From Symploca sp. SIO1C2 (GTDB lineage: Bacteria > Cyanobacteriota > Cyanobacteriia > Cyanobacteriales > Coleofasciculaceae): a stretch of DNA of 64,000 bases. Shown here piece after piece: positions 55,447-63,987 of this stretch. The position numbers and the translations under genes were made by a program. Below the pieces are notes generated by a model. The model worked only from the letters and a program-made list of their open reading frames with translations. It made no database searches and was not told where the DNA came from. How positions within the stretch are numbered: position 1 is the first letter of the stretch; each line of letters opens with the position of its first letter. The stretch is taken from positions 217,252 through 281,251 of the forward strand of contig JAAHFP010000012.1 of assembly GCA_010672925.1 (NCBI GenBank), in the 5' to 3' direction.

Positions 55447-56805
55447 ATGGAATTCCGGATCACGCAACTGAAGATGGAAGGCTTTCGAGGTATCGATGAT
55501 TTGACCTTAGAGTTCAATCAATCTGGTGCTAATGTATTGATTGGTGTCAACGGGGTTGGCAAATCGAGTATCCTGGACTGTCTAGCTTTAATGTTAACTT
55601 GGTTTGTTAACCGAATCAGATACGATCCAAATACTCACTATGTTTCCTCAAGCAGCTTATTTCAAAATAAACCTCATCCTGCTCAAGGAGATATCTTTGA
55701 ATATAGAGACCTCCAAAATGATAGTACGGAAGTTCACTGTGAAATGTTCACTGTCGTGGATGTTCAAGATGTTCAATGGACTTTAAAGGGTATCAAGCAA
55801 GGTAATGACTTAAGGAATGAATCTAGTGTACCGTTAGACAGTGTAAAGCCACGTAGGGTAAAGCTAGCTAATCCACCCTCCAATGAGAAGGATAACGAGA
55901 AGGGCAGATTTGAATCAATCACAGATGATTTACGTCAAAAACTTCTGCAAGAACAACAATCAATTGACATTCCCATTATTGTTTACTATCCAATTAATCG
56001 AGCTGTATCAGATGTTCCTTTAGACCTTTTGGACAATCAAGTAGTACAAATCTCTATTTATAAGGATTCACTCACCACATCTATTGACTTCAAAGACTTT
56101 TTCCAATGGTTTAGAACTACCGAAGATCTAGAAAACGAAAAACTACGTTATAGTTCTGACTATCGTGATCGTCAGCTAGAAGCTGTAAGAAATGCGATCG
56201 CTCAATTTCTGCCAGGGTTCAATGATTTACGAGTCCATCGAACACCACCGCTTCGCATGACTGTTTCTAAAGCAGAACAGGAACTGATTATCAACCAACT
56301 TTCTGATGGAGAAAAATGCTTATTAGCGATGGCTGGGGATATCGCCAGACGATTGGCAATTGCTAATCCTAATCTTGAAAATCCCCTTCACGGTAGCGGT
56401 GTAGTCCTTATTGATGAAATCGAATTACACTTACATCCCTCCTGGGAGCGTCGTATTATTGATTCACTAACAAATACTTTTCCCCATTGTCAATTTATCG
56501 TCACTACCCATTCTCCTCAAGTAGTGAGTCATGTCAAACCTGAAGCTGTTTATGTCTTAGAAAAAGCGGATCATGGTATCATAGTATATCATCCCGAAGG
56601 TTCTTTTGGAAGAGAAAGTAACCGCATTTTGGTAGACTTGATGGGGGTAGATGAACGTCCTGAAGCAATTAAACAAGACTTGTTACAACTATTACGTTTA
56701 ATTGATGCTGGAGATTTAGACAAAGCGAGGGAATTGCGTCAACAGCTTGCCCAAGAAATTGGCGGTGGTGAACTAGAATTTGTTTCTGGCTTCTTTTTGG
56801 ACTGA
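55447..56805 (+). CDS. AAA/RecF-like ATPase (COG3950, Septu/retron PtuA type)
   Basis: The 452-residue protein has an SMC-like ATPase layout: Walker A LIGVNGVGKSSILD, signature QLSDGEKCLLA, Walker B VVLIDEIELHLHPSW and the H-loop IVTTHSPQV. This matches ATPases annotated as involved in virulence (COG3950), which pair with HNH nucleases (PtuB) in Septu and some retron defence systems. No HNH gene follows. The last codons (FVSGFFLD and stop) are encoded by a dispersed repeat shared with 24125-24172, so the tail and any downstream partner may have been lost. Confidence 0.85.
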   Translation: MEFRITQLKMEGFRGIDDLTLEFNQSGANVLIGVNGVGKSSILDCLALMLTWFVNRIRYDPNTHYVSSSSLFQNKPHPAQGDIFEYRDLQNDSTEVHCEMFTVVDVQDVQWTLKGIKQGNDLRNESSVPLDSVKPRRVKLANPPSNEKDNEKGRFESITDDLRQKLLQEQQSIDIPIIVYYPINRAVSDVPLDLLDNQVVQISIYKDSLTTSIDFKDFFQWFRTTEDLENEKLRYSSDYRDRQLEAVRNAIAQFLPGFNDLRVHRTPPLRMTVSKAEQELIINQLSDGEKCLLAMAGDIARRLAIANPNLENPLHGSGVVLIDEIELHLHPSWERRIIDSLTNTFPHCQFIVTTHSPQVVSHVKPEAVYVLEKADHGIIVYHPEGSFGRESNRILVDLMGVDERPEAIKQDLLQLLRLIDAGDLDKARELRQQLAQEIGGGELEFVSGFFLD

Positions 56806-56824
56806 AGTCCTACTACTGCTTATT
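56784..56824. repeat. Dispersed repeat at the ATPase 3' end
   Basis: It matches 24125-24172 with one change in the aligned core, including the GGACTGAAGTCC hairpin. It overlaps the last seven codons of the ATPase gene. Confidence 0.8.
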
Positions 56825-56862
56825 ACTCATTACTCATTACTCATTACTCATTACTCATTACT
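56822..56862. repeat. Heptamer array (ACTCATT)x5
   Basis: Five units lie between the convergent ATPase and RDD genes and reach the RDD stop codon at 56858. The minus-strand unit AATGAGT contains TGA. Confidence 0.85.
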
Positions 56863-57643
56863 TACCCCTAGACTGTTGCTGATAAGCTAGATAAACTGCT
56901 TCTAAAAAGTGATCCACATCAACCTTCAAAGGTCTCTCTTCCATTCCCAGAATCTCCTGAACTCTCTCAGCTAGCTGTGTAGCTAGTTTAGTACGAGCAG
57001 CGATTTTCATCTTCGACCGCCGTTGCAAATATTCCCGCACGATGGCAAAATCATCTGGTAGCATCCGGGAAATATCTTCTCTTGCCAATAACTGCTGTGC
57101 TAAAGTTTGAGAACCTTGGGGAATGTTCAGCCTTGTTACAGCATTGGGATTTTCTGCTTGAACTACCAGAGTATTAGCCAGCCAATCTCCTAGGCGCTTT
57201 TCCTTTTCTCCTAACAGGATAAACAAAAATCCAATAAACAAAATATCATCCACAGGACGCAGGAGCGATCGCAATGTTGCCTGAAACAATCCTATCGGCT
57301 GAGCATTATCACGAATAACACGAATCTTTACCAAGCGTTTCCCCGGTGTCTGTCCTTGCCAGAGAGTTTCAAATCCTACGAAATAGCCCACATATAAGCC
57401 ATATATCACTAGTGCCATCCCTGCGATAACCCACTGAGAGTCTAAATCAAAGCCCAAAACTACATTGTCGAAGGCAAGGGAGTATACCACAAAGAATGTC
57501 AGTATTAGTAGGGATAGTAGGGACAGGTTAAGGATGATATAGTCAATCAGCAATGCCAATGCCCGGTTACCAATCCCCGCTAGGGTAAACTCTAGTTCAA
57601 TGCTCTCAGGGGTTTGAATACGAATGGTATTGAAAAGGCGCAT
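56858..57643 (-). CDS. RDD-family membrane protein
   Basis: The 261-residue protein has the RDD signature: an opening ELEFTLAGIGNRALALLIDY with the conserved Arg and Asp, GQTPGKRLVKIRVI, and LLRPVDDILF. There are about three membrane helices and a cytosolic C-terminal tail. It clusters with another membrane protein and a SpoIIM-like protein, a common conserved trio. Heptamers (TAATAAG) sit directly upstream of the ATG at 57643, leaving no Shine-Dalgarno. Confidence 0.88.
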   Translation of the reverse strand: MRLFNTIRIQTPESIELEFTLAGIGNRALALLIDYIILNLSLLSLLILTFFVVYSLAFDNVVLGFDLDSQWVIAGMALVIYGLYVGYFVGFETLWQGQTPGKRLVKIRVIRDNAQPIGLFQATLRSLLRPVDDILFIGFLFILLGEKEKRLGDWLANTLVVQAENPNAVTRLNIPQGSQTLAQQLLAREDISRMLPDDFAIVREYLQRRSKMKIAARTKLATQLAERVQEILGMEERPLKVDVDHFLEAVYLAYQQQSRGK

Positions 57644-57648
57644 CTTTT

Positions 57649-57785
57649 AAGTAATAAGTAATAAGTAATAAGTAACAAGCGCCTAACGGCGAATTCAAAA
57701 TTCAAAATTCAAAATTCAAAATTGAAAGAAGATGAAAAATTAGCTTTCTACCACCTAACACCTAACACCTGCCACCTACCACCTA
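57649..57785. repeat. Cluster of three heptamer arrays
   Basis: TAATAAG units (57649-57676), AAATTCA units (about 57693-57725) and CACCTAA/CACCTAC units (about 57750-57785) follow one another in the gap between the RDD gene and its neighbour. The last array reaches two bases from the neighbour's stop codon. Confidence 0.85.
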
Positions 57786-57787
57786 TC

Positions 57788-58594
57788 TTAGAAACTGCGA
57801 TCGCGCAATTGCAAGTCGAGTCCTTCCTGACGACTACGTAGATCGTAATATACAACAGCTTTAATAATTTGCCAGAAAGGTAGCACTAAAATTCCACCCA
57901 CCAGACTGATGAGCACTGAAATAAGAGTAGCCAATCCGCTTGCGGCAAAATCTGGTGCTAAGACGAGAAAGAGGATATTAGGCAGATAACCAGTCAAGGC
58001 TACCAAGGGAAGGGTCACCAAAAAAGCAATCACAGCAATAATTTGAATACGTCCTACTGCTTCTTCCGTTAGCTGCCAGCTTCTGTCAACACTCTCACCT
58101 CCTGTCATATTGCCTTCAATTGCTAGGGGTATCTCCGCTACAAAAAACCTGGAGAAAAATCGGATCAGGAAAACAATCAGAATGATGCTTGACAGGATAA
58201 TAGTAATTGCACCTAAGATCGGGTCTATTGAACTAAAAATACCACTGATGAGCCCTATTGCAATCGCTCCAAGCAAATAGACGCCTAACAGTCTGATACC
58301 GACTTGAAATCCTACACACAGAAAGTACCAGAGCTTCGATTTTACCCTAGCACGAGCAGTTCCCACAGTCTCCGGCTGCTCGATAAGTTCGGTAAAGGCG
58401 AGTCGAGACATTAGCCCAGAAATCATGTAGTACTTTGCCCAACCGTAAAATGGTATAAAAATCCACAGATAGGCAACCAGTGCTAGTGGTAAATATACAT
58501 CTGAGTTAGTGCGATACAGCCGTATACCTGCACTCACAACATTACCAACACTTAAAGGGCGGAGAGTCGCTCCAGAACTTGGGTTTTCATTCAT
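57788..58594 (-). CDS. Polytopic membrane protein of the RDD/SpoIIM cluster
   Basis: The 268-residue protein has about six hydrophobic segments and begins with a soluble stretch LRPLSVGNVVSAGIRLYRTN. A conserved-looking amphipathic region, ESVDRSWQLTEEAVGRI, precedes the last pair of helices. I do not recognise a named domain with confidence; glycerophosphodiester-type membrane domains look similar. It lies upstream of the RDD gene on the same strand and divergent from the SpoIIM-like gene. Confidence 0.75.
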   Translation of the reverse strand: MNENPSSGATLRPLSVGNVVSAGIRLYRTNSDVYLPLALVAYLWIFIPFYGWAKYYMISGLMSRLAFTELIEQPETVGTARARVKSKLWYFLCVGFQVGIRLLGVYLLGAIAIGLISGIFSSIDPILGAITIILSSIILIVFLIRFFSRFFVAEIPLAIEGNMTGGESVDRSWQLTEEAVGRIQIIAVIAFLVTLPLVALTGYLPNILFLVLAPDFAASGLATLISVLISLVGGILVLPFWQIIKAVVYYDLRSRQEGLDLQLRDRSF

Positions 58595-58617
58595 GGCAAA
58601 TCGATTTTATTTTAAGA

Positions 58618-58652
58618 AACAAGGGAATAGGGAATAGGGAATAGGGAACAGG
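58618..58652. repeat. Heptamer array (GGGAATA)x4
   Basis: Four units of GGGAATA ending in GGGAACA lie upstream of the membrane protein gene, in the divergent gap with the SpoIIM-like gene. A shorter run is at about 25112-25133. Confidence 0.8.
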
Positions 58653-58763
58653 AAAATACCTTAGATCGAGTTAAAAAATTGGATATTTTATTTTGACAGA
58701 AGTCCCTTAAGTCAAGAGTATCCTAGACTTAAGGATATTTAACCTGTGGGTTTTTGAAAGTTA

Positions 58764-59759
58764 ATGAACATTCGACGCTGGATTGCTCGTCGGGAAGCTA
58801 GCTGGCAAAAGTTAGATAATTTACTCTCCCAGGTAGAAAAACGCGGCCTGAAAACCTTGCCACCAGAAGAGATTCGACAGTTGGCAAGCTTATATCGTTC
58901 CGTGTCTGCGGATTTGGCCAGGGCAAAAACCCATCGAGTGGGAGAGACTCTGATTCATGAACTCCAAAGTCTGGCATCTCGCAGCTATAGCCTAATTTAT
59001 CAGGGATCGCGCCATCGGGACTGGGGAGCGATCGCTCAATTTTATCGCACAGGTTTACCAGAAACTATTCAGCAATCCTGGGGTTACATTGCCCTAGCGA
59101 CAATTTTGTTTTTCGTTGGTGGTGCTATCGGCTGGTGGTTTTCCTGGCAAGATCCAGGATTTCTGTCTCTAGTGGTACCGGAACAATTGATTACCAAGGT
59201 AAGGGATGAGGGAGAATTATGGATGGGCTCGATTGTCGGAGTAGAACCCCTAGCATCTAGTGCGATCGCAATTAACAATTTGACTGTTTCTTTGTATGCG
59301 ATCGTGGGGGGTATTACGATGTATCTCCAGGATGTGCCGATAATTACGCCACCGGGTTCGTTTACGATTTACCTACTAGTTTATAACGGATTGTCTATTG
59401 GGTCAGTCGCCGCTTTAGTTAGCCAAAACAACCTCGCCTATCCCTTTTGGGCATTTGTCTTTCCCCACGGTTCCCTAGAATTGCCTGCTATTTTCTTTGC
59501 CGGGGGTGCGGGTCTACTGCTGGCTAGAGGAATCTTGTTTCCCGGCAAATACAGCCGGAGAGATGCCTTAAGGGTGTACGGACTACAAGCAGCAAAGCTA
59601 ATTTATGGTATCGTACCCATGCTCTTGATTGCAGGAGCGATCGAAGGATTCTTTTCTCCTAATCCAGAAGTTCCCAGTCTTTTGAAATATCTGGTAGGAG
59701 TGGGGTTGTTTGTGCTTTTGGTCAAGTATTGTAGTAGGAATTTAGAATTTAGAATTTAG
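58764..59759 (+). CDS. SpoIIM-like (DUF95) membrane protein
   Basis: The 331-residue protein opens with a soluble helical region (NIRRWIARREASWQKLDNLL, about 1-95). About six membrane helices follow, with YLLVYNGLSIGSVAAL and FVFPHGSLELPAIFFAGGAG, which are hallmarks of the SpoIIM/DUF95 family. These genes normally cluster with RDD, MoxR and DUF58 genes; here only the RDD gene and one membrane partner are present. The last six residues NLEFRI are encoded by a heptamer array, identical to the crtD tail. Confidence 0.88.
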   Translation: MNIRRWIARREASWQKLDNLLSQVEKRGLKTLPPEEIRQLASLYRSVSADLARAKTHRVGETLIHELQSLASRSYSLIYQGSRHRDWGAIAQFYRTGLPETIQQSWGYIALATILFFVGGAIGWWFSWQDPGFLSLVVPEQLITKVRDEGELWMGSIVGVEPLASSAIAINNLTVSLYAIVGGITMYLQDVPIITPPGSFTIYLLVYNGLSIGSVAALVSQNNLAYPFWAFVFPHGSLELPAIFFAGGAGLLLARGILFPGKYSRRDALRVYGLQAAKLIYGIVPMLLIAGAIEGFFSPNPEVPSLLKYLVGVGLFVLLVKYCSRNLEFRI

Positions 59760-59836
59760 AATTTAGAATTTAGAATTGGGAATGGAGAATGGAGAATGGA
59801 GAATGGAGATTCAACCTAACACCTACCACCTACCAC
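59739..59836. repeat. Three heptamer arrays after the SpoIIM-like gene
   Basis: TTTAGAA units (59739-59777, covering the stop codon), GAATGGA units (about 59778-59808) and CACCTAC units (about 59812-59836) lie in a row. They lead directly into the left end of an inverted-repeat element at 59837. Confidence 0.85.
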
Positions 59837-60039
59837 CCATTGGTGACAAGTTAAAAGGTCGTGCATTTTGTCAACTCTCATATATAGTGTAATGTTGCTA
59901 AAAAAGACTCTATATATGGAAAAATCCAAGGAGTCGGAAAAATTGTATTCTTCTTCCTCAGCTCCCCCAGCTTCCCCAGCTTCCCTAGCTTCCCCAACTC
60001 CCTTGACAACGGCATTTTTGCCTTAACTTGTCACCAATG
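59837..60039. mobile_element. 203-bp inverted-repeat element (GGTGACAAGTTAA ends)
   Basis: The left end CCATTGGTGACAAGTTAA pairs with the right end TTAACTTGTCACCAATG. The ends belong to the same superfamily as the palindrome-module elements, but with ACAAG in place of TCAAC; copy 1 at 33100 has this variant at its left end. The interior lacks the four hairpins and includes CTTCCCCAG heptamers. It lies between the convergent SpoIIM-like and ARMT1-like genes. Confidence 0.75.
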
Positions 60040-60040
60040 C

Positions 60041-61276
60041 CTACCACCTAAACTGGATTAACCCCCATTTACCATTGGTGAGCCAGTGAGAATCTCGATG
60101 ATTTAAATCATCGATTTGATGTTGCTGAAGTTCGACCATAACTTCTGATTTGATGGTACGTAGAACAGTCAAAGCAGAGGGGAAATAACTAACGATATTC
60201 TGAAAATCACTGTTTTGGGGCCAGTGGTAGTCTCCGACTAAGCGGCGATAGTTAGCATCTCCTTTAATGAATACTAAGTCAGATTGAGATAATTCTTGTT
60301 GTAGTGCCTCAGGCATGTCCCTGAAAAATAGGGGTGCTGTCCAGAAGAGGTGGTCAGTTAAAATTAAACGACCAGAAGCTAGGTATTTTTGCAGACGCAT
60401 ACCTAAAGCTTTGACTGTTGCATCCTTGTCATTAGCTAAAAAGTCGAGAGTATAATGAACATCTTTAATCATCGCATCGGAGACAAATATTGGGTGAGAT
60501 TTAAGATGTAGGCAAACCACCTCAGCAGCATTACTGGCTAACAAGAAATCAATAACGAATAAATCAGATACTAGTTCAAAACCAGAATTATCCACAATAA
60601 AATCGATGCGGTTGTGATGAAAGCTACTAATTTTGTCTACAATTAATCCTGTATCATCTAAAATTATTTGACTTTGTTTCAGCTTAGGGTCTAGTACTTG
60701 CTGCTCCAATTTGCCTACTTCCTTGGGAGCAAAACTTAAATCCATACGGTTGCCCCACAAGTTTAAGTAGAGTAAGTGACGCAAAGCTAGTTGCCATTGC
60801 TCATTCCTCTCTGCCGAGAGGGTAGGAAAATTTTCCAGCTTGATACTTACTTGACGAATGGAAGTTATCGCTTTTGCTAGACTATGACGTTTCTGACTCT
60901 CAAAGGGGTCGATTGCCTCTGCTGTGGGAGAAGCAAAGTATTCTGTTATTGCTAGCAAACGACGATACAAGTAAACTTCGGCAAAGTAAAATGGGAGTTC
61001 AATTAAAGGTTTACCTAAAAAAGGTTGCAGATAATCCTTCCAGTCAATAATGTCTGGCCCTTGATCATCTATAGGATGAACTAACTCTACTAACAATCCA
61101 GCCTTGAGTTTGTTTAACTTCTCTAGGATTGCAGGAGAAAAGTTATTGGCGGCAATTACCTGTTCAATAATAATTGGCAAGCGGCTAGTAAAGGTATAGT
61201 AGGCAAAAGAATTTTCTTCGGAACTCAGTAGAGGTGCGGGAATGTTAATTGTTGTTTGTTGTTTGTTATTTGTCAT
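60041..61276 (-). CDS. ARMT1-like (DUF89) damage-control phosphatase family protein
   Basis: The 411-residue protein has DUF89 motifs: LWGNRMDLSF, FIVDNSGFELVSDL (metal-site Asp and Asn), FVSDAMIKDV and VFIKGDANYRRLVGD. Characterised members are metal-dependent phosphatases acting on damaged sugar phosphates or carboxyl methyl groups. Both gene ends lie in repeats: the start codon is inside an ACAAATG/ACAAACA heptamer run (MTNNKQQTT), and the last codons and stop read TTTAGGTGGTAG, a GTAGGTG heptamer. The true start may be the next in-frame codon. Confidence 0.87.
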   Translation of the reverse strand: MTNNKQQTTINIPAPLLSSEENSFAYYTFTSRLPIIIEQVIAANNFSPAILEKLNKLKAGLLVELVHPIDDQGPDIIDWKDYLQPFLGKPLIELPFYFAEVYLYRRLLAITEYFASPTAEAIDPFESQKRHSLAKAITSIRQVSIKLENFPTLSAERNEQWQLALRHLLYLNLWGNRMDLSFAPKEVGKLEQQVLDPKLKQSQIILDDTGLIVDKISSFHHNRIDFIVDNSGFELVSDLFVIDFLLASNAAEVVCLHLKSHPIFVSDAMIKDVHYTLDFLANDKDATVKALGMRLQKYLASGRLILTDHLFWTAPLFFRDMPEALQQELSQSDLVFIKGDANYRRLVGDYHWPQNSDFQNIVSYFPSALTVLRTIKSEVMVELQQHQIDDLNHRDSHWLTNGKWGLIQFRW

Positions 61277-61513
61277 TTGTCATTTCTTCTTTGTTTCCCT
61301 ATTATCTCCCCATCTCCCCATCTCCCCACCCCACTCCCCTTTTTTGCTCAAATATAAAAAAACTCTGTAACTCTGGTGAATTGGCGTCTATATCTGATTT
61401 CTTTAAGTAGAGAAGCACCTGCCGAAGGATGCTCCTAGGGCTGTTGGCGTGTCTATACAACCTTTTCTGGTAAAAATAAAAGATAAGGTTATGGTTGGGT
61501 CAAACGAGGACTA
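61277..61513. other. Divergent gap with ATCTCCCC heptamers
   Basis: The region holds GTCATTT units at the ARMT1-like start and a CATCTCC heptamer run (about 61304-61330). Otherwise there is no gene. It must contain promoters for the phosphatase and transglycosylase genes. Confidence 0.5.
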
Positions 61514-63679
61514 ATGCAAAAGGTACGGAAAAATCAGATTACTTGGGTATTAGGGAGCGGGTTGGTGCTGTGCTTGCTGCTGGGTTCGTCTTTGTTTGCA
61601 CTGAGAAAGACTGGTGTTCTAGAAAAATGGATTCAAGCCGCTACCACCACCAATCTACTGGATCCAACCAAGGAAGACAAAAACTCAGCCGTCCTTCCCC
61701 TAGTACTCCTGTCATCTGAAGAAAGGGCTGCACAACTAGAAGAAATCGCCTCTGGAGACAAATCTTTAGACCAGTATCGGGCTCGTTATCTACTAGCATC
61801 AGATTTGATTCTACAACAGCAGGGACTAGCAGCTCTTCCCTGGCTGGAAGGGTTGGAATCAGATTATCCGGTTTTAGCTCCTCAAATTCTCTTCAAACGT
61901 TCCCAGGCTTACGAATTAAATGGGGAGCGAACAGAAGCCATTAAAGTCTGGGAAGAGATGCTAGAAAACTATCCAGACCACCCGACGACAGCAGAAGCGT
62001 TGTATGGTTTGGGTAAAACTAATCCTGAATATTGGGAACGAGCGATCGCGGAATATCCTAATCATCCCCGTACCCAGGAAATTGTGCGCTCTCGGTTGGA
62101 TAAAAACCCTAAGCAGCTGGATTTACTCTTGTTTATGGTGAAAAATGCTCCTGAAGCCAATGGAGTAGGCAGTATGCGCGATCGCTTGGTGGACAAATAC
62201 GCCTCAGATTTAACACCAGAGGATTGGGAAGCGATCGCTTTTGGCTATTGGCAAACCGGGGAGTACCGTAAAGCAGGTGAAGCCTATGCCAAAGCTCCCC
62301 GCACTGCCAAAAATGCCTATCGTGAGGCACGAGGATTGCAACTGGGGAAACAAAAGCTCGCAACCCTCGCAGCTTATCAGAAACTAGTCGAAGAATTTCC
62401 CGATGCGGAGGAAACGGGGTTAGGTTTAAGACGCCTAGCCAGTCTCTCGGAATCACAAGATGCCCTGAAATACCTCGATCAGGTAATCGAAAAATTTCCC
62501 AAAGAAGCCCCAGAAGCCTTGATTTCCAAAGCTGAAATTCTGGATGACTTAGGGAGCCAAACCTCCGCTGCTCAAAATCGTCAGTTTGTCTTAACTAAAT
62601 ATGCAAGTTCTGATGCTGCTGCTGAGTACCGGTGGCGAGTAGCCCAGAAAAGAGCAGCAGAAGGAAAACTAGAGGAAGCATGGCAATGGGCACAGCCGAT
62701 TACTACCAACAATCCTGACAGTAGTCTTGCTCCCGAAGCTGCTTTTTGGGTAGGTAAATGGGCAACTGAGTTAAAACGTCCCGAAGATGCCAAAGCTGCC
62801 TATGAGCATGTGTTGGCTAAGTATCCAGAGTCTTACTATGCTTGGCGGTCTGCGGCGATGTTAGGCTGGAATGTGGGTAATTTTACGACTGTTCGGGACT
62901 TACAACCGGAAGTAGTAGTACCTCCCATCCGACCAGTACTACCCGCTGGTTCTGATACTTTAAAAGAACTCTATCGACTTGGTCAGGATACTTCGGCTTT
63001 GACTCTCTGGCAAGCAGAATTAGAACCATTCAATGAACGAACTGTTGCTGAGCAATTTACCAATGGTATGATTCTTCTAGAAATGGGAGATCATCTCAGA
63101 GCCATCAATCAAATCTGGTTTCTGAGTCAGCGAGAGAAACCCGAAGAGATAGCAGAATGGCAAGAATTACGGCAATTACCGGCTTACTGGCACGCTCTAT
63201 TTCCCATACCTTACAGGGAAGATATTCTGCAATGGTCTGAACAACGCCAACTCAATCCTTTCCTTGTGACAGCCCTCATTCGACAGGAGTCACGATTTGA
63301 AAAGCTAATTCGTTCGTCGGCTGGTGCTGTAGGCTTGATGCAAGTAATGCCTGAGACTGGCAAGTGGGTTGCTGAGAAAATTGATTTGCTCGAATACGAT
63401 GTAGAAAAACCCAATGATAATATCCAACTGGGAACTTGGTTTTTGGATTTTACCCATAAGGAATATGACAACAATTCCCTATTAGCTCTTGCTAGTTACA
63501 ATGCAGGTCCGGGGAATGTGAGCAAATGGGTTAAAAAATACGGCTTCAGTGATCCAGATGCCTTTATAGAAAAGATTCCTTTTCCTGAAACCAAGGGTTA
63601 CGTAGAAAATGTTTTTGCTAACTATTGGAACTATCTGCGGTTATATAATCCAGAAGTATCCCAGATGTTGAGTCAGTAG
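61514..63679 (+). CDS. Lytic transglycosylase, Slt70-like
   Basis: The 721-residue protein has an N-terminal membrane anchor (about 11-33) and a long TPR-like helical region (about 60-560, e.g. YPDHPTTAEALYGLGKT). A C-terminal SLT domain follows. The catalytic glutamate is in LIRQESRFEKL (E592), followed by SSAGAVGLMQVMPETG and ALASYNAGPGNVSKW. It cleaves peptidoglycan with 1,6-anhydro formation in the periplasm. The full length and intact motifs suggest activity. Confidence 0.93.
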   Translation: MQKVRKNQITWVLGSGLVLCLLLGSSLFALRKTGVLEKWIQAATTTNLLDPTKEDKNSAVLPLVLLSSEERAAQLEEIASGDKSLDQYRARYLLASDLILQQQGLAALPWLEGLESDYPVLAPQILFKRSQAYELNGERTEAIKVWEEMLENYPDHPTTAEALYGLGKTNPEYWERAIAEYPNHPRTQEIVRSRLDKNPKQLDLLLFMVKNAPEANGVGSMRDRLVDKYASDLTPEDWEAIAFGYWQTGEYRKAGEAYAKAPRTAKNAYREARGLQLGKQKLATLAAYQKLVEEFPDAEETGLGLRRLASLSESQDALKYLDQVIEKFPKEAPEALISKAEILDDLGSQTSAAQNRQFVLTKYASSDAAAEYRWRVAQKRAAEGKLEEAWQWAQPITTNNPDSSLAPEAAFWVGKWATELKRPEDAKAAYEHVLAKYPESYYAWRSAAMLGWNVGNFTTVRDLQPEVVVPPIRPVLPAGSDTLKELYRLGQDTSALTLWQAELEPFNERTVAEQFTNGMILLEMGDHLRAINQIWFLSQREKPEEIAEWQELRQLPAYWHALFPIPYREDILQWSEQRQLNPFLVTALIRQESRFEKLIRSSAGAVGLMQVMPETGKWVAEKIDLLEYDVEKPNDNIQLGTWFLDFTHKEYDNNSLLALASYNAGPGNVSKWVKKYGFSDPDAFIEKIPFPETKGYVENVFANYWNYLRLYNPEVSQMLSQ

Positions 63680-63727
63680 GGTTTATAGTACAGGCAAAGA
63701 GCCTATATGAACTTAGGAGAGTGACTT

Positions 63728-63877
63728 TTGCATAGACTACAAAGATTAACCCTCAATGGATTTAAGTCTATTAAGGCAATGGATCTGGAGTTGCATCCCC
63801 TAAATATCTTGATTGGAGCAAATGGAGCAGGTAAGAGTAATCTTATCTCCTTCTTCAAGATGCTTAATGAAATGTAA
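63728..63877 (+). pseudogene. RecF-like ATPase gene broken after 49 codons
   Basis: A TTG at 63728, with AGGAGAG upstream, opens a frame reading HRLQRLTLNGFKSIKAMDLE, then NILIGANGAGKSNLISFF (Walker A), then MLNEM and a stop at 63875. This is the N-terminus of a COG4637-type (AAA_21) ATPase that normally runs about 350-400 residues. Sequence after 63875 shows no continuation and carries inverted repeats, so an element probably inserted here. Confidence 0.75.
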
Positions 63878-63923
63878 GGATTCAGGTCAGTAAGCAGGTG
63901 CTATACGAGTCCTACAAGTATTA

Positions 63924-63987
63924 GGGGGGAAGCCTTCGCGCTGATTGCATCCGAATGAATACTGTTAAACTCCCTTCGCGAAGGCTT
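63924..63987. repeat. Inverted repeat at the right edge, probable end of an inserted element
   Basis: AAGCCTTCGCG (63930-63940) pairs with CGCGAAGGCTT (63977-63987); the right arm is part of a 12-bp palindrome CCTTCGCGAAGG. Upstream GGATTCAGGTCAGTAAGCAG begins where the ATPase homology stops. The element continues beyond the window, so its type is unknown. Confidence 0.5.
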
